Source: Costus lasius (lineage: Eukaryota > Streptophyta > Magnoliopsida > Zingiberales > Costaceae). Taken from it: a stretch of 64,000 nucleotides of DNA. This document shows, in pieces, positions 46,826 through 58,399 of the stretch. Numbering within the stretch: the first letter of the stretch is position 1; each line of letters opens with the position of its first letter. The DNA lies in assembly GCA_027563935.2 (NCBI GenBank), contig CM050449.1, positions 89,070,371 to 89,134,370 on the forward strand, given 5' to 3'. The position numbers were made by a program, and so were the translations under genes. The notes under the pieces were generated by a model that saw only the letters and a list, made by a program, of their open reading frames with translations, was not told where the DNA came from and made no database searches.

Positions 46826-46831
46826 AGTTTT

Positions 46832-46849
46832 TGGCGTCATTGCTGGGGA
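46832..46849 (+). other. primer-binding site, tRNA-Asp type
   Basis: TGGCGTCATTGCTGGGGA, close to the Athila/Tat PBS TGGCGCCGTTGCCGGGGA. Six bases after the LTR end. Confidence 0.85.
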
Positions 46850-48610
46850 CCAATTTCGCCAATATTAACTCAATTGAAGGATTGTTAGATTAAATATTTT
46901 ACTGCATTTTCTTTCTTTTATTTTCTTAGCTTTTTTATTTCTATAATTTTAATTTTTTTGTAAATACTTTATTTTTTTCATATTTTTATTTCTTTAGTTT
47001 TACTTGAAAATTTTATATTATCTCTGCTTCAATCTCACTTGGTTTATGTGCAAGGTTCTACAAAAGATTGATTCAATCGTGCAAAGTTGAATTTAGTCTT
47101 TCATGAGAATTATAGATTTTTCAATCACTATTCTGTTAAATACCAATTACGGATCCCTTCATGCTTAAACCCATCCTTAGGGCATGTATACAAATATGGT
47201 TATTTCAACCCATGGCCCTAGGATAATCTGTACTCTAGTACCTATGAGCCAGATTGGGGGAACAATCAAATTTCTTTTGTGAGAACAACCCAAACCCTAT
47301 CCCATAACTAAACTTTAGGCAACTTCTAGAAATTTAAGAATGATAATTCAACGAATCTGAGAAATCCAACTTTGAGACCCTGCTTGAAAATTTGGTTATT
47401 GCTCAAACCAAGCAAAATGATGAAATTAGGTAGCAAGGGTAGTCGGCATGTGAAGCTATCATGCAACTTATACCTAAAATAAATGGATTAGCAACCCACA
47501 CCAAAATGTTGGAAAACCAGATGATTCAACAAGCTATAGCCTCAGTTAGACCCATGGGGGAATTAGAAGAACCTTAGGATAAGGGGGATGGTTTGAATGA
47601 AAAAGAGAACAATGTCACTAAAAACTCTATTGAAAAATTTGATGAATAGAGAAGTTCATGGCTTGATCATGACAATGGTCACACCCATAACCATCTTATT
47701 GAATTTGAACAAGAACAAGAACTGGTGTACATTCCACCTCCACCATATAAACCACCAATTCTTTTTCCCTAAAGGTTGGTGAAATTAAAACTTGATAAAC
47801 AATTTGAATCATGTAATAATGTAGATATCTTTGATAAAATAGTTAAGGAAACTAATGTCACCTAAACTAGTAAAAGCTTATTGAAAATTTATATAATGGA
47901 TGATGATAAGGTAAGAAAAGCTAATATCAAGGCCTACTCTCAACCACTTGATTCAATTCCTGATTAACATACATAAGATGGAACAAGAAAATTTATACCA
48001 TATTGATCTTGAGGTAAGTAAAAATCCAAAATTTAAATCAAAAGTCTTCCAAATAATGCGAGGTATGAATTTCTGAGCATTTACTCTACTTTTTCGATAA
48101 TTGATGACACAGATGAACATAAAAAACAAACAAGTTCAATATTGGATAAGTTTCAGAAAAGCTATAGGGTATTCTTTTGATGACATTGTGGATATTAACT
48201 TTTTTTTTCTTTACTTAAATAGATTGTTCAATATGACAATGATTCACTTATTACTTTGGATATTTACTTTGGTGGACGTACTTTTATGATGGTGAAAACA
48301 CAAGAAACTACATGCTCTTTACTTTGGCACCGAACCACCAACAAAATAATAATATTGAGTATTGGTCAAGCTAATGACTTTAAATTAGCGCTTCTTGAAG
48401 GCAACCCAAGCATTATCTCTATTTTCCATTCTCAATTTTTATTTCGTATCATTTTACTTCTTGGTAGTATAGCTTATTTATGTGCTTTTGGGAGTCATGC
48501 TACGAATCTTTATATGATATTTTGGAATGGTTTCCCCCCAATCATTATCTATATTTTGTGTAGTGGTATTCTAGAAGAATTAGAGATCAAAAAGCAGCAG
48601 AAATAAGACT
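46850..48610 (+). pseudogene. gypsy gag-like remnant
   Basis: Decayed reading with LLENLVIAQTKQNDEI and THTKMLENQMIQQAIASV near 47380-47550, then LVYIPPPPYKPPILFP and KLDKQFE near 47720-47810. These recall the Athila-type Gag, where a coiled region is followed by PPPPYKPPLPFPQRL and the pre-protease linker. Stops are frequent. A 116-codon frame at 48256-48606 shows no known domain. Confidence 0.6.
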
Positions 48611-50249
48611 TCAATTAAAATCATAGCTAGGCTATGAAATTCATCACGACCGTGAAGTTCGCTCTATTGTTGATGGAAACAAAACAGAAAAGATCACTAC
48701 TACTAATGAAGAGATGCATACCCAGCTCAACATTGTGCCACCACCTCCTTCATGGAGAGACCATTTGAGACAGGTTCTTCCTGTGACCCCGACTCACATG
48801 CTATGAATGATTAAATCATGCGTCAGGGCCACTTCCTTAATTACATGAGGGAGACTTAGAGAGATATTGAGGACTTCCTCCACTAGAAAATCAACAACAT
48901 TCCTTCTAATGAGGAGGGAGGATACATATACTAGGAGGAAGTTGACACTGAGGAGGAGGAAGATTACACCAATGGGGAAGGCAACTAGACTTTAGTGAGT
49001 ATTCTCTCTCTTTTTCACCTCATTGCTTTTGACTGTACCGCATAGAGGACTATGCAGATTTATCTGAAGGGAGAAGATATCTCTTTCTTATTCTATCTAT
49101 CTGTTGATGTTTTTAGACTTATTATCATGGTGTGGTATGTTTTAACTTATTCTCCATGGCATAACATGTAGATACTATTTGGCTCATTTGCATTGTGTGT
49201 TTATTTAAACATTTCTTATGATGAGTGACTTTATATTTGTTGATGATGTATTCTTGAATGCTTGATTACCTATGCATTTATATGGATATGATAATTTATA
49301 GTCTTAAGCTTACTTCCTTTGTGTATATCTTCATATTAATCTCATACTCATAGTTCATAAGTTCTTGTAAATGAGTTATCTAAGGAATGCAATTCAAAAA
49401 GTGACACACCCTTCTCAAACGAGGTATGCGTATGAGTATTATATTTTTGAATTAATATTGATTAATTAGCCTTATGTACATATTTAGTCTCTTGTGTTAT
49501 TTGTTGGGAAGAAAACTCCAAAATCACTAAAAAGAAAAAAAAGCATATATTTATGTGGGTATATTCAAAAAAAGAAAAGAAAAAAAAGCGTATATCTATT
49601 TGGGTATATGTACTATTTATGACTTTCAACTCCACGATCATTTAATTATGAGTTCCATTGTGCTGATCAATATACTTTAAATTCATTATCAACTGAGTAA
49701 CCGGGGGCATTCTCCACAAGTGTTTAACTGTCGCATAAAAAAGTTAATGAATGATTTAAAGACAATCGTAACTCCGCTAGCTTCAAAAAGTGAGTTCCAT
49801 TACATTGACTATATGGTTGGTGTACTCTAAATTTGTCACCAACTAAGTAACAGAGGGGATTCACCACAAGTGTTTGATCTTCACGCAAAAAGATTGGTAA
49901 ACAATTTAAAGATATTCAAATAAAATAAAAAAAGGGAGAAAGATTTTGGAGCTCCTATTTCAGTAAACAAAAGCATGGTATCATTGAATTATATATGAGG
50001 TAAACTCATAGAGATTCGGTATATTTTATAACTTGCAGTACTTTTTTGTTTTAGATTGTGAATCTTATGAGTCAAATTCTGAAAATAGTTTGTTTATTTA
50101 AGAAACTTTTGACTTGAATAAGGTCAAATATGTGAGATTCTATTTGGAGATTTGTTTGATTATAGTGAATTGTCTTTTCCATACTCTACATGAACCTTTG
50201 ATTAATTTTAATGCTTAAGGAAAAGTAAAAGTTTAAGTCTAGGGAGATT
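48611..50249 (+). other. gypsy element 3' interior
   Basis: Contains an acidic-coding stretch (EEEDYTNGEG-like, near 48940-48990) often found at the end of such elements, then non-coding sequence with two imperfect direct repeats. Confidence 0.45.
49650..49925. repeat. imperfect direct repeat in gypsy 3' region
   Basis: Two copies of about 140 bases start with GAGTTCCATT at 49650 and 49792. They share CATTCTCCACAAGTGTTTAA-like and GATTTAAAGA-like words. Confidence 0.75.
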
Positions 50250-51718
50250 TGATGTATTGCACTTATATAGTATTTTTAGTATACTTTTACTGTAAAATAG
50301 CTCTTTTTTCTATTATGTTTATACTTATTTTGACTTAAATTCTTATAATTGTTCGGAATCTTCATCTCTATTCATTTTTATCATATTTCAAGAAAAAAAG
50401 ACTAATTTTTGATTGATTTTAAAAAATCCAAGCATACAGATAGATTTTGGACACTAAGACAATGCTGCCCATAAAATTTTATGCACACCAGAGCTTTGAA
50501 AAAATTATGGTTCCCCTTGTGAAAATTATCACGACCATAATCTTTGGAGGACCACTGAAGAAATCATGGTCGAGATGTGACAAATATCATGGCCATGAAA
50601 TTCTTGGCTAGAAGATTGAAGGAATTTCCATAACCACCCGTAATCTCTATCATAGCCATAATTTTCTCAGTGCACTTCGACAAAATCCCACCAATAAGAT
50701 TACAACCATGATAGTAATTTCTTCGGCCAGCTGCGATTTCAAGCCCATTTCTTGCCCGATTTGGCTCATTTTTTGGCTAGATTTTAGGGAAAACTCTTTT
50801 GGAAGGTTCAAAAGGTTTTTAGAAGTTTTTATAAGGTTTCAAGGGACTTTTGGCAAGTTTTCTAAAGGAGTTTTGCAAGGGGGTGAAAGCTAGGGTGACT
50901 TGGTGACCGAAGCTGTTTTCTTCATATGAAGGCTTTTGTTCTTTGTTTTCTACACCGATCTTCATAGGGGAGCACTAGTTTTATCTTCCTTTGTCGATTT
51001 AATTATTTATTTGTAATTGTAATCAAGAACATAAAGTTTTCTTGTGCTAGAACAGTGAACATGTTAACGTAAATACTATTTTAGGACTAGGGCATATCCC
51101 TCTGTTATTTATGAGACTGTGATTTTTTATCTTTTGAATTAATTTACTTGTGTCTAATTTATTTATTGTTGTGCTTATTATGTGTTGATCTTTGGCCACG
51201 ATTAGCATATTATTAGACGTTGCTAGAAAAATCGAGAGCTGAATTGTGATGTCAAATCTATAGTTTTTAAACGGATCGATTGGATCACGAAAATAGATCC
51301 AATTTATTTGAGGGATTAAAGGATTTGTGAAGAGCTCAATGAGTTTATTTCGAGTTAATGCCCACAAAAGTAGATAATTAACTCAAGTAAACACCAAGTT
51401 GTACTACTTAAAGAGGGCAATTCGTACAATTGGTTCAATCCCCTTCAGCATAGTAAAACCCTTTAATAAGATGATTTTTGCTATTGATGTTATATGACAT
51501 TATGTGAAACCAAAGGCCTGATCTTTTATAATTTGATAACAACATCTATTGCCTTTTGATAGTTAATTTAGTAGATAAATTTATCAAATTCTAAATTCAC
51601 TCTATTTTGATCCATCTAGCTAATAATCTTCGAATTAGTTAGTACTTGGTCATTGGTCCTTGTGAGACAATATTATTTTATTACTTCAATAAGTCGTGCA
51701 CTTGCAGTGAGACCACCA
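50250..51718 (+). repeat. 3' LTR of the gypsy element
   Basis: About 1.47 kb, the fuller copy of the pair. It ends GTGAGACCACCA, then the target duplication ATGCA. Confidence 0.9.
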
Positions 51719-51723
51719 ATGCA

Positions 51724-53416
51724 AATTGACCCTAGCCGAGTGTGAGGCACACTCTCCCCAATTTGTGTCTCGCCTCCTATGGCGGCTAGGATTGCGCCCT
51801 CTTATAGGCACCCCCACCACATCTTAAGTCGTCATGTTAGTCAGACCCAGTGACTAAGCATCCTCGCGCTTCTATGCATTTGAACCAGTATGCATGCGTC
51901 ACCCTTGGTTGAGCCTTAGTCAACTAGAGTGGATCCTCATTTGTCCGTGTAGGCGAGGCAAAGCACACCCACTCTCATTGGACATATTGTCATATCGGCT
52001 TGAGTGATTCATCTAACCACCTCTATGAACTTTGTCATGCTAAAGCCTTAACACGTTCACACCTCGCTTAAGTGTGTCGCACCGGTCTACCTATGTTAGA
52101 TGTTGGGAGAGCATCATCATTAGTCGTGCTTGGTATGTGTTAGGACACATCACAACTAGGCATGTGGTTACATTTTGGCCTATCCAAAACCTTATTTATA
52201 TTTGATTTGAAAATCAAATCCATCATTTACTCATGATCCAGACTAGTAAACTTGCAATCTAAATAATGTAAATTTAATAAAAGCATTGTAATCCTTCGAG
52301 CTTAGTTGGCCACCTTACTTCATTACCTATTAAACTAGATCCTGTTTTTCTTCAAGAAAAGCGCAAGCAATTAAGGAGCTCAATTCACCATGCACTTCAA
52401 GACTTCAAGAAGCAACCAAACATTAAATGGCTTCACTAAATGTGGTTTAAACTAAAACCAAGGTGATCAATATCATTTTCACAGAAATTACCAAGAAATT
52501 GAAGCATCAAACTCAAACCCTAAGCATCATAAAGTGGTTCCCACACCTAGATACTATCAACCATGCAGTTCAAGGGAGGAACCAAGGAGATCACATTAGA
52601 ATTCTAAAAGCAAGCTTAAAAATCCAAGAGGTGGAGTTCAATTCCAATACAAGAGTCGAGTGTTCCTCGTCAATGTCCATAGATGGCGGAACACTCCCCT
52701 TGATAGTAGTTTCAAATTACCTAAACACATGGAAATGCATGAAAGTTAAGCATGAATGAATGACCAAAACATTTTCGATATTTGTGCAATGTCATATTCC
52801 TTTATATGCTTATTACTCTTTGAGTATTTTTAGTTAGCAGACAAGTGTATGTTGATGATTTCTCACTTGCCTTCTTATAGCTCAAATTATCTTCAAGCAC
52901 ACATCCACGCTAGTTTGAATTCCATTAGCTTGCCTACATCACTAGTTAAATTCCCTTGATATACATCAATGTTATACAAAAACCCATAACAACGCAAAGT
53001 AGATCTAGAAAAGTTTAGGGTTCAAAATTTTGAATGCAGACCTTTACATTTACCGCTATAAATCTAAGATTTTTAAACTAAAATTGAATCGGGAACCTTC
53101 ATCTATTGCGGATGAGACGAAGATTATGCTTCCAGGTGGATAACGTTGTCATTCAATAAATTTCTTATATTTATGCTTTCATGGTTTTATGTACTTATAA
53201 AATCATCACCTTCTAACAATTAAAATGTACAATAATAATCGAATTTGCACGCAGGATCATCAACAGAAGAATAGTCACCTATGCGAAGCACTATACAAAT
53301 CTTGCAACTCAATTCCAGTTTAATTACGAAATCATTATTGTACTATTCCTTATTTGACAGCAAAATCATAAAAGAAAAAAAAATAGAATAATTATTTTCA
53401 AGCAATGACACCCACA
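51724..53416. other. segment between gypsy element and SFH gene
   Basis: No gene recognised. 51730-52160 is GC-richer and looks like decayed repeat sequence. The right end probably includes the 3' untranslated region of the SFH gene. Confidence 0.3.
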
Positions 53417-56400
53417 TCAAGTTGAATTCTGAAGAATACTTGGGTCATTCCTGAGCTGGTCGATCAAATTCGCAAGGGCTTGCTGCTTATCGTTCAGTTC
53501 TCGCAAGATCTAAGAGGAAAATTCATGTTGAAATATTAAATATTTGTGCAACCAACTGCACCATTTTATTGCTGAATGGAAGAAAAAGAATTTTCCGTGC
53601 CTTATTGGTGCCCAATAGCCATGCTTCCAGATCATTGATCTTCTGCACCATACTTCTAGTTCCCTTCAACAATATTATTCGCTTAAAATAATCAACAAAT
53701 TAACATTTATTTAGAAGAAAACATGACTCAACAAATTGACAGTTTTTGATTCATGTCCTTTGACGAGTCGCTATTTTCACATACACGTAATGAACTTCAA
53801 GATAAACACTTACACAATATGGTTGAGAGTATTCAATCAGTGGAGCAATGGTTTCAACAGTACTGGATCTACGTTGCTTTCCAGATGATTCCTATGATAA
53901 TAAATGTATAAAAAAAACTTCCTACTAAAAATATAAAACTCAAATTATTAGTAAAATCAAAAACAAAGATGTTACAGCTGGGAAGTCGGTGAGATCCTCA
54001 AAATCTTCCATGTTGGTTGATCTTTCTGCTAGCTTTTGTGCCATTTCAAAAACATCCTGAATAAAAGAGATCATTTTCTTCAGAATTTTATCTCACTGTT
54101 AGTGGTCATGTACAAACACTGATTTTTCTCAACTGTTCAATCAATCGGACAATAAACAATGCACATCTTATAAACTTCACCATTAACTTGGTAACAATTT
54201 CAGGGTCAGTCCATGGTCCTTTATCTTTCGACAAGCAACCTCCAAGCTCAAGGCATTTGCAATTTCCACCTAAGGTTTCTGGCAAATTACTGAAAGCACA
54301 TACAAAAGCATACATCAAATTTGTTCAGCTCAAAATCTATCTTTAAGATGAAGGATAAATACCTTAAATCCACTACTTCAGAGATCTTATCTAGGTACAT
54401 ACTTCCTAGAACCTGATAAGTTCATATTCAATCACTTTGATGAAATTGCAAAAGACTAGCTGTTAAAACTAACTACATCAATATCGTGCTTCATTCGTAC
54501 TGAGAATTGTGAAATAAAAATGAAGAATGCAGACCTGTATTTTTGATAATGTTCTAGCCTCCAAGAAAACACTCAGAACTTTCCATAGGGTCTTAAATCC
54601 TGGTCCAGCATTGATAATAAATAGCTTGTTGAGAGTCTGCGATTGATCAAGATACAACTGAATGATATGTACAATTAAGTACTGGCATATCACAAATAAT
54701 GTATGTAATAATGCAATTAAGATGAATAAAATGTATGTAAACATGGTTGTGATCATGGAGTATTATTGTTGAGAAATAAGTCTTTAAATTATATTTTTTG
54801 TTTAGTTATTAAGTCTTTTAATAGTTATGTTATTACAACAGGTTTAGATCCATTATGCTAACTTCAATGTTGAAGTAACTGTCGTAATAGAACTTTTTAA
54901 GTTTTTTTCTCCTCTAACTTGGTATTAGAGCCAAAACGCTAATTCTTCCTCTCCTCTCTTTCTCCACTGTTGCTACCACCTATTCCTTCTTTGCCACCAC
55001 CATACTTGACCTCTTTTGTATTTGGTACTATTCACCACCGGTTACTGTTCACCATACCATTCGCTAGTTGCATCTTAAGGATACGATTAGCCCTTTCTTC
55101 TCTCTTCTCTCCTCTTTTCTAAGGCACTTCACCTCCATAATATGAAATATAATTTTCTCAAACCCTATCCCTTAAAAACCTACTTATATTTTCTTGCCTC
55201 CTCTCCATGGATTCCTTTCATAAAATTAAACCTACAACAACTTTTGGTACCACAATCAAGTTGAAGGTACAAACTCCATGCTATGGGCCAAATCTATTAG
55301 TTTTTTTTCTTAATATCCCATGGAAAGGATCATATCTCTTCTAGGAGACACTAGACTCATTAGATCAATGTGCAAAAGGTTGTGTCATTTGAATACTGTT
55401 GTGATCACATGTCTTATCAATAATATGGTATCAAACATTCGTCTATATGATGTTTCTCAATATAGTAAGGCGATTTGGGACATCCTCACTGCCACATATG
55501 AATCGAAGGAGAATGTATCATGCATCTTTGAAATTTATGAAAAAATTCTAGCCTAAAGCAAAATGGAAGGCCCCTTATAAAATATTACTGTGCTCTCCAT
55601 AGAAAAGTGGATGAACTCTTTGAATATCACCCATTATTCTCGATAGGAAGATTCTCATGCAACAATGAAAAGAACTTATTATAGCCAAGTTTTTATCTAG
55701 TCATGCTCACTCTTATTATGATTAATTCTACCATCCTTAGTCTTGAAGAGGCCCTATTTACCCAAAATTCATGGACTCTTGTTTCCCCTCCTACAAGTAT
55801 TCACCTAGTTGCTTGAAGATGGGTATATATAATCGAGTATAATCCAAATGATACTATGGTCAAACATAAAACTCGCCAAATTGCTAAAGGATTTACTCAA
55901 ACCTACTATACTCATTATTTTGATACCTTTTCACTGGTGGCTAGACTTAACTTTACACGGCTCCTTTTCACTATTATAATTAATCTTGACTAGGAACTTT
56001 ACCAGATGGATATCAAAAATACTTTTTTTATGGAGATTTAGATACAACAATTTACATAGAGCAATGATCAGGTTATGTTACTCAAGGGGTGTGTGTAAAA
56101 TAAATAAGGCTAGCCCCATGCTTGATTTCATAAATTTTCATTGATGGTCACATTGGCAAAAGTTTACTATAGCAAAGCTAATCACTCTGTCTTTTATTCG
56201 GCATTCTAGCACCAGTTCAATTGTTATTGTTGTATATATTGATGATATTCTTGTGATCAAGACATTATTGACATTAAAAAATCTAGAGACACATTTTAGT
56301 AAAGATATGGACAAACTCAAATATTTTCTTAGTATTGAGATGGCTTATAAAGACAAGGCCATATCTATATCTTGTGGAAGTAACATGACTTATGGGGTGC

Positions 56401-57769
56401 AAGCCTATTGAGATTCCCATTTTCCTAGAGTTAAATATAGTGCTCATAGTCAATCTCTATTGATATTTGATCCTCCCTATTTATTAGGTATCGGAAGTTC
56501 ATAGATTAATTTATCTTATTGCTATCAAGTTAGATATTTTTTATGCTTCAGTCAATTTATTAAAGAACTAAAAAAATATCTTTGGAAAGTTATTATGTGA
56601 ATATTATAATATATAAAAGGTTCTTTAGGGAAAGGGCAAGTTATTAAGTGAATATTAAAATATATTAAAGGTTTTTTAGGGAAAGGATTAAATTACAAGA
56701 AACATGATCACTTGATATTTAGGCCTACTCTGCGCCTTTGTTGGGGGAAAACTTAGTTACTTAGTTACTTGGAAGATCAAGATGCAGAGCATGGTGTCTT
56801 GAAGTTATGAAGATGAATATAGGGCTATGGCTCATGCATCCTATAAGATGATGAAGATCAAGAATCTTATAACAGATCTTGGTTTGAAGGGCACCACCCT
56901 CCTCTCTTGTTGGCGCCATCCTTCCTCCTTGGCGTTGTTGCAAGCTTCAAGCAGGGAAAATTCTCTCTTAGGCTTTCATCCAAAATTTCCCAACACTGAT
57001 TTCTATAATCTTGTGGACAAGCTAGGAATAAAAGATATCTATTCCTCAACTTGAGGGAGAATGATGAGATGTAAATATTGTATTTAAATTTTTAACAAAA
57101 TATTAATGTTCAAGTGCATGCTCTTAGGAAGTTGCACTCTTATTAATTGCCTTGAAAATATAACATGTACTTTTTCATAAGTGTATATTCACTCAAGCAA
57201 TTCCAAATATCTTCAGTAGTGCGTGTTGTGCTTAAGGTTATACCCTTTTTGTATATAAAGAGTCAATAGAATACAACTTTCTACATTGCCCTGTCGATAA
57301 TGAATCAGTAATACAATTTGGCACTTAATAGATATCAAAACACAATATTGATCATTGCATGCTTGTCAAGTTGATAAAAGGATATCATTACAATAAGAAC
57401 TTCATACGATATGAGTGAAGCATCTTTATCACTATCGGAGAAAGAACAAAATTAGATGTGAACCACAACCGTGGTGAAGCATTAGTAGTAAATCCTTCTA
57501 CCAACTGATGGATGGGTTAGGATCATAGACTAATTTCTTTCGTTTAGGAATGTGATTTGTATTTTGACAGCTTTTTTCTGACTTTCATCTCTTTAGCATT
57601 TGTAAAAGATGTCAGAAATCAAAATAAATAAAACCATTTATTAATGTATAAAATGATAAAGAAACTCCAAATGAATAAGCTGCTGGCCAACCTCGGGGTA
57701 GTAATTGCTGTCAATCCTTTGAATTTCCATGAAAAGGTCCCTCGCTAGCCTTGAAAATTTGCTGGCATC
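53417..57769 (-). CDS. Sec14-like phosphatidylinositol transfer protein (SFH type), 3' half, eight exons
   Basis: Exons on the minus strand in order: 57692-57769, 54535-54636, 54363-54412, 54181-54299, 53976-54056, 53814-53891, 53601-53663, 53417-53509 (stop). Phases fit at every junction I traced. The first four encode the C-terminal half of a Sec14 lipid-binding domain: RDLFMEIQRIDSNYYPE, TLNKLFIINAGPGFKTLWKV, VLGSMYLDKISEVVDLS, NLPETLGGNCKCLELGGC and GPWTDPEIV. The rest is a C-terminal tail ending in a likely coiled coil (LRELNDKQQALANLIDQLRN). Such proteins exchange phosphatidylinositol and phosphatidylcholine to support phosphoinositide signalling and membrane traffic. The CRAL-TRIO N-terminal part and the first half of the Sec14 fold are not found up to 60 kb. 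No nodulin-type tail is seen. The gene could be cut by insertions or continue beyond 64 kb. Confidence 0.85.
53601..53663 (-). CDS. SFH penultimate exon with apparent GC-AG intron
   Basis: The exon reads GTRSMVQKINDLEAWLLGTN then Lys. Its only in-phase join to the last exon uses donor AAG|GCACGG, i.e. GC rather than GT, with acceptor CTCTTAG at the next exon. GC-AG introns are a known minor class. Confidence 0.7.
54919..54932 (+). other. copia F primer-binding site
   Basis: TTGGTATTAGAGCC, a near match to the iMet PBS, at the end of the LTR-like piece. Confidence 0.7.
55200..55700 (+). pseudogene. copia F gag fragment
   Basis: 55320-55556 is open and encodes LNTVVITCLINNMVSNIRLY and KAIWDILTATYESKENVS, the central Gag region of copia elements. 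The flanking parts are frameshifted. Confidence 0.75.
55790..57055 (+). pseudogene. copia F reverse transcriptase and RNase H fragments
   Basis: N-terminal reverse-transcriptase motif KTRQIAKGFTQTYYTHYFDT, then MDIKNTF. After a gap comes VVYIDDILVI with both catalytic Asp residues, then decayed RNase H (AMAHASYKMMKIKNLITDLG). 56590-56695 contains a duplicated ~60-base segment. Multiple stops. Confidence 0.75.
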
Positions 57770-58308
57770 CTATGTGAGCAAATACAATTCTTCTTTGTTA
57801 CCAAATTTTCAATCAGAAACTGTAAAGTAAACAAAACAATACAGAAACTTGTTTTCGGCTGTATATTGTGAAGAATTATCATAAAAGACACTTTCACATT
57901 TGAAAACTCAGTATTCTTTCATTCTCTCCATTTTAAAATGTTAAAAATGTTTGGTAGAAAAAGTTAAGATGATTTCTTTCTCCTTGATCTTCCACTCCAT
58001 TTTATCTTGACAAAGAAAACAAAGAAGCACAAGATTAAGTTATTGTAGGAATCAGAGTGTAAAGTCTTCTCTAAATGCCAATCAGTCTTTATTGGAAATA
58101 TATTTCCATTTTGGAATAGCTTCAGAGAATTGTAACACATGCAGAGTCTATTTCTTGCTGGGATTCTAGTAACAGAATATTTACCATAACCATAGAATTC
58201 TCAGAGCTAAAAATGGGTTCATCAGCTTTGTTAAACAAATTGATGATGCCCAGAAGTTGTTGAGAACATCACATCTATTATGCACTAACAAGGAAAACTT
58301 GCCTTTAC

Positions 58309-58395
58309 CTTTTTTGTAAAATATAAAAGTATAGGAGATTGCAGCTCTTTGATCCGCTGATCGCTTGGTAGCAATGCATTTTTATGAGCCTCATG
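58309..58395 (-). CDS. candidate exon of unknown gene
   Basis: 87 bases open in one frame (HEAHKNALLPSDQRIKELQS...), bounded by a good acceptor (ATTCTTTAG) and donor (AAG|GTAAAGG). Its place upstream of the SFH exons on the same strand suggests the same or a read-through gene, but the sequence is not one I can place in a Sec14 domain. Confidence 0.35.
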
Positions 58396-58399
58396 CTAA

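Larger units (their letters stand above)
45718..51718 (+). mobile_element. Ty3/gypsy (Athila/Tat-type) retrotransposon, non-autonomous, complete ends
   Basis: Both LTRs start TGATGT and end CCACCA. ATGCA lies directly left (45713-45717) and right (51719-51723), a 5-bp target duplication. A tRNA-Asp-type PBS follows the 5' LTR, the mark of the Athila/Tat group. The 3.4-kb interior holds Gag-like remnants only; no reverse transcriptase or integrase is recognised. The GGAGATT purines before the 3' LTR serve as PPT. The copy is old and diverged. Confidence 0.9.
54767..57062 (+). mobile_element. Ty1/copia remnant F in an SFH intron
   Basis: Lies inside intron 54637-57691 in the opposite orientation to the gene. 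A short LTR-like piece (TGTTGAGAAATAAG... to about 54918) is followed by a PBS (TTGGTATTAGAGCC). Then come Gag (VSNIRLYDVSQYSKAIWDIL), reverse transcriptase pieces (HYFDTFSLVARLN; VYIDDILVI), RNase H scraps and a PPT-like CTTGAGGGAGA near 57050. A convincing 3' LTR or target duplication was not found. Full of stops. Confidence 0.75.
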
